Positions 38,310-41,475 of a stretch of 41,475 bases of DNA are shown in pieces. Both the position numbers and the translations under genes were made by a program. Below the pieces are notes generated by a model. It saw only the letters and a program-made list of their open reading frames with translations, was not told the DNA's origin and did no database searches. This DNA is from Kiritimatiellia bacterium (GTDB lineage: Bacteria > Verrucomicrobiota > Kiritimatiellia > RFP12 > UBA3636), in NCBI GenBank assembly GCA_017457625.1, contig JAFTHC010000201.1, positions 1 through 41,475 on the forward strand, read 5' to 3'. Every line of letters begins with the position of its first letter. Position 1 is the first letter of the stretch.

Positions 38310-40148
38310 CTATTGGCGGAGGAAGCGGCCGTCGAACGGGATTTTCACGTCGTGCGCGCGGCCGACGGCGGCCATTTCGGAAAGGAGCGCCGGGTCGGGG
38401 GCGCGCACGTAGGCGGCCACGAGATCGTAGATGCGCGTGCGGGCCCAACTCGTGGCGAGGGCGGGGTCGCCTTCGCCGGGAGCGGGGTCGCCGAGCGGCA
38501 GCTCGTAGACCATGTCGTAGCTCCGGCCGGCGTTGACGCCGCGCGCCTGGAAGGCGACGGAACGCGTGCCGGCCGGCGCGCGGCCGAGCAGGCGCAGCGG
38601 GCGGTCGAGGTAGAGGTTTTCGGTGCGCTCGGGGCCGACGACGGCGCCGGACGCGGAATCGAACCGGAAGCGCACGTCCGCGAGGACCGGCGCTCCGAGC
38701 GTGGAGAAAATCCCGTCGAACGCGGCGGGGATTTCGAAGCGGTCGCGGGGGATCGCGGCCGGGGCGCCGCGGTTGCACAGCGAGAGCATCGAGAGCAGGT
38801 ATTCGTCCGACCCGCGCGACACGCCCACGTCGAAGACGGAAAGCGAACCGTCGTTGAGCTTGGCGAACTCGCCGATGATCTGCGAGTCGCGGCGGAAGTC
38901 GCCGGCGTTGCTCGCGCCGTCGGAGAGCAACAGCGCGAGCGCCGCACGCCCCGGGTCGCGCGGCAGCGAGAGCGCGCCCTTGACGGCGTTGAAGATGTCG
39001 GTCCGGCCGTCGGAAACCATCGCGTCGAGGAACGCGCCGGCGGCGGCGGTTTCGTCCGGCGTCGCCTCGGCCCAGCCGCCGGGGCGGAAGAAGCGGTTCT
39101 CGGTGTTGAAGACCAGGACGTTGAAGCGGTCGCCGGGGCGCAGCGCGGCGATCGCGTCCTTGATCGCCTTGCGGCACGGAGCAAGGCGCTGCGGTCCCAG
39201 CGAGCCGGACGCGTCCTGCACGAAGAGCACGTCGCGCGGGATCGGCGGCAGGACGTCCGCGCCCTTGCGCGCCACGTCGATTTCGAAGTAGACGAAACCG
39301 TCGTCGCGGCGCGGGCGGAAGACCGAGATGCGCGGCGCGAGCACGTCGTCGAGCGGGACGGCCGGCCGGACCTCTTCCGGCGTTTCGACGGCGAACGACG
39401 CGGCTGCCTGGCCGGACGCGGCGCTCCCCGCCTCGATCTGCGCGGGCACGGCGGCGACGGGCGGCGCGAGCAGCTCGTCGGACGCGCCGCCCGAGTCGCC
39501 GCGCGGCGGCGGCGCCGGCGGAACCCACGCCGCGGCGTCCGCGTCGCCGGAGAGCGCCGTCTCCACGGGCTTGGACGCCGTGAACGGCGCGACGACGTCT
39601 TCGGCGCGGACCTGGCGCTCGATGTCGGGGATCAGTTCGGTGCGCGGGCGCGCGGCCAGGTCGTCGTTGGCGAAGCGGGACGCGATTTCGAGGATGCGCT
39701 CGCGCGGCTGCCACGGGGCGGCCGGCTCCGCCTCGAGCGTTTCGACCGGCGGGGCCACGCCCGCCTGCGCGGGATCCGCGTCGCGCCGGACGGCCGGCGG
39801 GTCGAACATCGTGGCGGGCGAACCGGTCGGGACCGACTCCATCAGCTCGGCGACCGATTCGCGGCCGGGGTCGGCGGTGCGGCCGGCCGCGGAAAGCGTC
39901 TCGACCGCCGGCTCGGGCGGCGGATCGGCCACGAGGACCGTGTCGCGCCGGGGGCGTTCCGCGTTCTGCCGCAGCGCCGCCGGGTCGAGCGAAAGCGCGC
40001 CGAGGAAGCCCAGGCGCGAGTCGCGGGTCGCCCAGCCGAAGACCGCGTGCAGGACGACCGACGCGACGACCGCCGCCACGAGGAAGACGGCGTGCGATTC
40101 GCCGCCGTCTTCGTGGGCGCGTGCGAGGGAACGGAACGAGGGATCCAT
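38310..40148 (-). CDS. Membrane-anchored VWA-domain protein
   Basis: A 612-residue protein with a short cytoplasmic N-terminus, one membrane helix near 20-42 (AVFLVAAVVASVVLHAVF) and a long Pro/Ala/Glu-rich low-complexity linker to about 265. The von Willebrand A domain (about 300-480) has the MIDAS sequence LFVQDASGSLGPQRL (DxSxS) and LLLSDGASNAGDF with LNDGSLSVFDVGVSRGSDEY. A beta-rich C-terminal domain follows. The VWA and linker would be periplasmic. Function unknown; the layout recalls TonB-like spanning proteins or Bat proteins. Starts 9 bases after the Minf_1886-like gene, so the two are cotranscribed. Confidence 0.8.
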   Translation of the reverse strand: MDPSFRSLARAHEDGGESHAVFLVAAVVASVVLHAVFGWATRDSRLGFLGALSLDPAALRQNAERPRRDTVLVADPPPEPAVETLSAAGRTADPGRESVAELMESVPTGSPATMFDPPAVRRDADPAQAGVAPPVETLEAEPAAPWQPRERILEIASRFANDDLAARPRTELIPDIERQVRAEDVVAPFTASKPVETALSGDADAAAWVPPAPPPRGDSGGASDELLAPPVAAVPAQIEAGSAASGQAAASFAVETPEEVRPAVPLDDVLAPRISVFRPRRDDGFVYFEIDVARKGADVLPPIPRDVLFVQDASGSLGPQRLAPCRKAIKDAIAALRPGDRFNVLVFNTENRFFRPGGWAEATPDETAAAGAFLDAMVSDGRTDIFNAVKGALSLPRDPGRAALALLLSDGASNAGDFRRDSQIIGEFAKLNDGSLSVFDVGVSRGSDEYLLSMLSLCNRGAPAAIPRDRFEIPAAFDGIFSTLGAPVLADVRFRFDSASGAVVGPERTENLYLDRPLRLLGRAPAGTRSVAFQARGVNAGRSYDMVYELPLGDPAPGEGDPALATSWARTRIYDLVAAYVRAPDPALLSEMAAVGRAHDVKIPFDGRFLRQ

Positions 40149-40157
40149 GGCGCGGCG

Positions 40158-40535
40158 CTAGGGGGCGTAGGGTTTCTCGAAGGCGTCCTCGAAGGAGTAG
40201 ACGTCCTTGAAATCGTCCTGCGAGTCGGTCGGCTTCTTGCCGAAGACGCCCTCGCGGACGAGGGCGTGGACGATGCGGCCGAAGTCGGCCGTCTCGAAAA
40301 CGCCCCACTGTGAAAGGACGAGCAGGGAAAGCGGGCCGAACTCCTCCAGCGCGTGGTCGCGGAGGCCCTCGCAGAGCTCGCGGCCGGTCACGTGGCGGTC
40401 CTTGGCGTCCTCGCGGCCGAGGGCGCGGACGGTCCGGTCCAGCGCCTCGCGCACGAAGTAGTAGGCCTCCGCGTCGTAGTCGCCGTCCTTTTCGCAGATG
40501 CGCGAAACCGCGTCCTCGAAGGATTGCTCGTTCAT
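40158..40535 (-). CDS. Minf_1886 family conserved small protein (TIGR04138 type)
   Basis: The 125-residue product matches what I recall of a conserved family of Planctomycetes and Verrucomicrobia (Minf_1886/TIGR04138): YDAEAYYFVREALDRTV, RHVTGRELCEGLRDHALEEF (actual stretch DRHVTGRELCEG), GPLSLLVLSQWGV, DFGRIVHALVREGVFGKK and DSQDDFKDVYSFEDAFEKPY. It is small, acidic and soluble, of unknown function. It is first of the minus-strand run down to hisC and has a leaderless promoter, divergent from the deacetylase gene. Confidence 0.82.
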   Translation of the reverse strand: MNEQSFEDAVSRICEKDGDYDAEAYYFVREALDRTVRALGREDAKDRHVTGRELCEGLRDHALEEFGPLSLLVLSQWGVFETADFGRIVHALVREGVFGKKPTDSQDDFKDVYSFEDAFEKPYAP

Positions 40536-40543
40536 GGGCGCGC

Positions 40544-40573
40544 ATTCTAGCGCATCCGCCCCCGCGCGCGCAA
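40544..40573 (-). promoter_or_regulatory. Promoter of the Minf_1886-like gene, leaderless
   Basis: On the minus strand, TTGCGC (40573-40568), 18-base spacer, TAGAAT (40549-40544), 8 bases before the ATG at 40535. Confidence 0.65.
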
Positions 40574-40614
40574 GCGGATTCGCGCCGGGGTTGTAATCGG
40601 TCGGGAATCGGGGT

Positions 40615-40644
40615 TTGACCGCGGGCGGGAGCGTGCGCTAGAAT
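40615..40644 (+). promoter_or_regulatory. Promoter of the polysaccharide deacetylase gene, leaderless
   Basis: TTGACC (40615-40620), 18-base spacer, TAGAAT (40639-40644), 7 bases before the ATG at 40652. Confidence 0.7.
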
Positions 40645-40651
40645 GGGTTGC

Positions 40652-41475
40652 ATGAAACGCATCCTCCCCGCCCTCGCCGCCGCGGCGCTCGCCGCCGCCG
40701 TTCCCTCCGCCGCCTTCGCGGAAAAGACCGCCCCCGTCCGCGTCGCCACGTGGAAGGGCGACGCCATGGGCGCCGTCTCGCTCTACTACGACGACGGCAC
40801 GGGCTCGTCCTTCCGGAACGCCCTGCCCGAACTCGTGCGCCGCGGCCTCGCCGGCACGTTCTACATCTGCGGCGGCTGGTTCGGGAGCGAGGACGACCCG
40901 AACCTCGTGCGCTGGGGGACGGCCGCGAAGGAGCATCCGAAGTCGGTCTTCCTCGGCGACCACACGTGGGCGCACGGCGGCGTCACCAACGCGGCCCAGT
41001 TCGCGGAGGAGATCGCGCGCAACGGCGCGCTCCTGCGCCGCCTGGCGGGGCTTCCCGAGGACGAGCCGCTCTCCTTCGCGCTGCCCGGCGCCGTGCGCTG
41101 GGACGTCACGCCGGAAGAGCAGGCGAAGGTTCTCGCCGACCATCACGAGGTGCTGCGCCATCCCTTCGAGCCGAACATCGCCGGCCCCAAGGACGGCAAC
41201 AATCCGACCTTCTCGATGCGCACGGCGGCCGACGCCGCCGAGGCCTTCGACCGCGCGGAGAAGGACGGCGGCTGGGAGTCGCTCATTTTCCACGGCATCG
41301 GCGGCGACTGGATCGCGTTCGACCTCGAAGAGCACGGCAGGATGCTCGACGAGCTCGAGGCCCGCGTCAAGGCCGGCCGCCTCTGGTGCGGCTCGGCGAT
41401 CGACGTGCACCGCTACGCGGCGGCGCGCGACGCGATCCGCTTCACGGACGTGGAGGTTTCGGAGGACGGCCTCGA
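40652..41475 (+). CDS. Secreted polysaccharide deacetylase family protein (cut by window end)
   Basis: The frame from ATG 40652 is open to the window end (about 274 residues seen). A signal peptide (MKRILPALAAAALAAAVPSA, cleaved after AFA) precedes a NodB-like domain: VSLYYDDGTGSSFRNALPEL (compare TFDDG), TFYICGGWFG, and GDHTWAHGGVTN (HxxxH metal site). Later come FALPGAVRW and LIFHGIGGDW, matching the third and C-terminal motifs. These enzymes remove N- or O-acetyl groups from polysaccharides in the periplasm or outside the cell. Substrate unknown. Metal residues Asp-Asp and His/His look intact. Confidence 0.82.
   Translation, partial: MKRILPALAAAALAAAVPSAAFAEKTAPVRVATWKGDAMGAVSLYYDDGTGSSFRNALPELVRRGLAGTFYICGGWFGSEDDPNLVRWGTAAKEHPKSVFLGDHTWAHGGVTNAAQFAEEIARNGALLRRLAGLPEDEPLSFALPGAVRWDVTPEEQAKVLADHHEVLRHPFEPNIAGPKDGNNPTFSMRTAADAAEAFDRAEKDGGWESLIFHGIGGDWIAFDLEEHGRMLDELEARVKAGRLWCGSAIDVHRYAAARDAIRFTDVEVSEDGL

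Overview
The window is a very GC-rich, densely coding bacterial chromosome segment with 32 recognisable protein genes. I found no rRNA, tRNA, CRISPR array, phage or insertion sequence. No stretch longer than about 300 bases lacks a gene; the longest gap (768-1000) carries short repeats. A lineage in the Planctomycetota-Verrucomicrobiota-Kiritimatiellota group is the best guess. It rests on a small protein of the Minf_1886 type, an FKP-type fucose salvage enzyme, McsA/McsB-like genes, a short spirochaete-like alanyl-tRNA synthetase and glycan-degrading enzymes. This is inference from gene content, not a taxonomic assignment.

Layout. 1-8271: carbohydrate and surface functions: a serpin cut by the window edge, a GH29 alpha-L-fucosidase coupled to a double-HTH sugar-sensing regulator, and a divergent secreted discoidin-repeat protein followed by a GH38-like enzyme. 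8338-11966: queH, a TetR regulator and a murC-murB fusion. 11963-13803 (minus): a DUF2851 protein and a lipoprotein with an ExbD-like domain. 13900-17953: a PHP-domain protein, a BatB-like VWA/TPR protein with a Gln-rich tail, and rhaM. 17950-21879: an acyl-ACP thioesterase (minus), pyrD and uvrB. 21824-25247 (minus): galK-trmB and a chromate-type transporter. 25338-26153: an outer-membrane barrel. 26196-30682 (minus): mcsA, an mcsB-like gene and fkp in one operon. 30772-32223: a CCA-adding enzyme. 32220-40535 (minus): a long run of Minf_1886-like, VWA, Gfo/Idh/MocA, ABC ATPase, NAD-epimerase, alaS and hisC. 40652-end: a secreted polysaccharide deacetylase.

How the genes fit together. Several act on deoxy-sugars and hexoses: fucosidase releases fucose, FKP can activate it to GDP-fucose, RhaM interconverts rhamnose anomers, and GalK-like, Gfo/Idh/MocA and GH38-like proteins handle other sugars. 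The rest are housekeeping: cell wall, DNA repair, pyrimidine, histidine, tRNA charging and tRNA modification.

The most unusual signals are not genes. (1) An 11-bp non-palindromic word, ACCCCGCCACG, occurs 15 times on either strand and inside unrelated genes, far above rough expectation and with few near-matches; this resembles a DNA-uptake or other genome-wide signal word. (2) At least eleven genes have a sigma70-type promoter whose -10 box lies only 7-9 nt before the ATG, implying leaderless transcripts. (3) TAG is the dominant stop codon, and three convergent gene pairs share one CTAG for both stops. (4) Three families of short repeats occur, two of them inside or abutting coding sequence. 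(5) The McsB-like protein lacks catalytic residues typical of phosphagen/arginine kinases.
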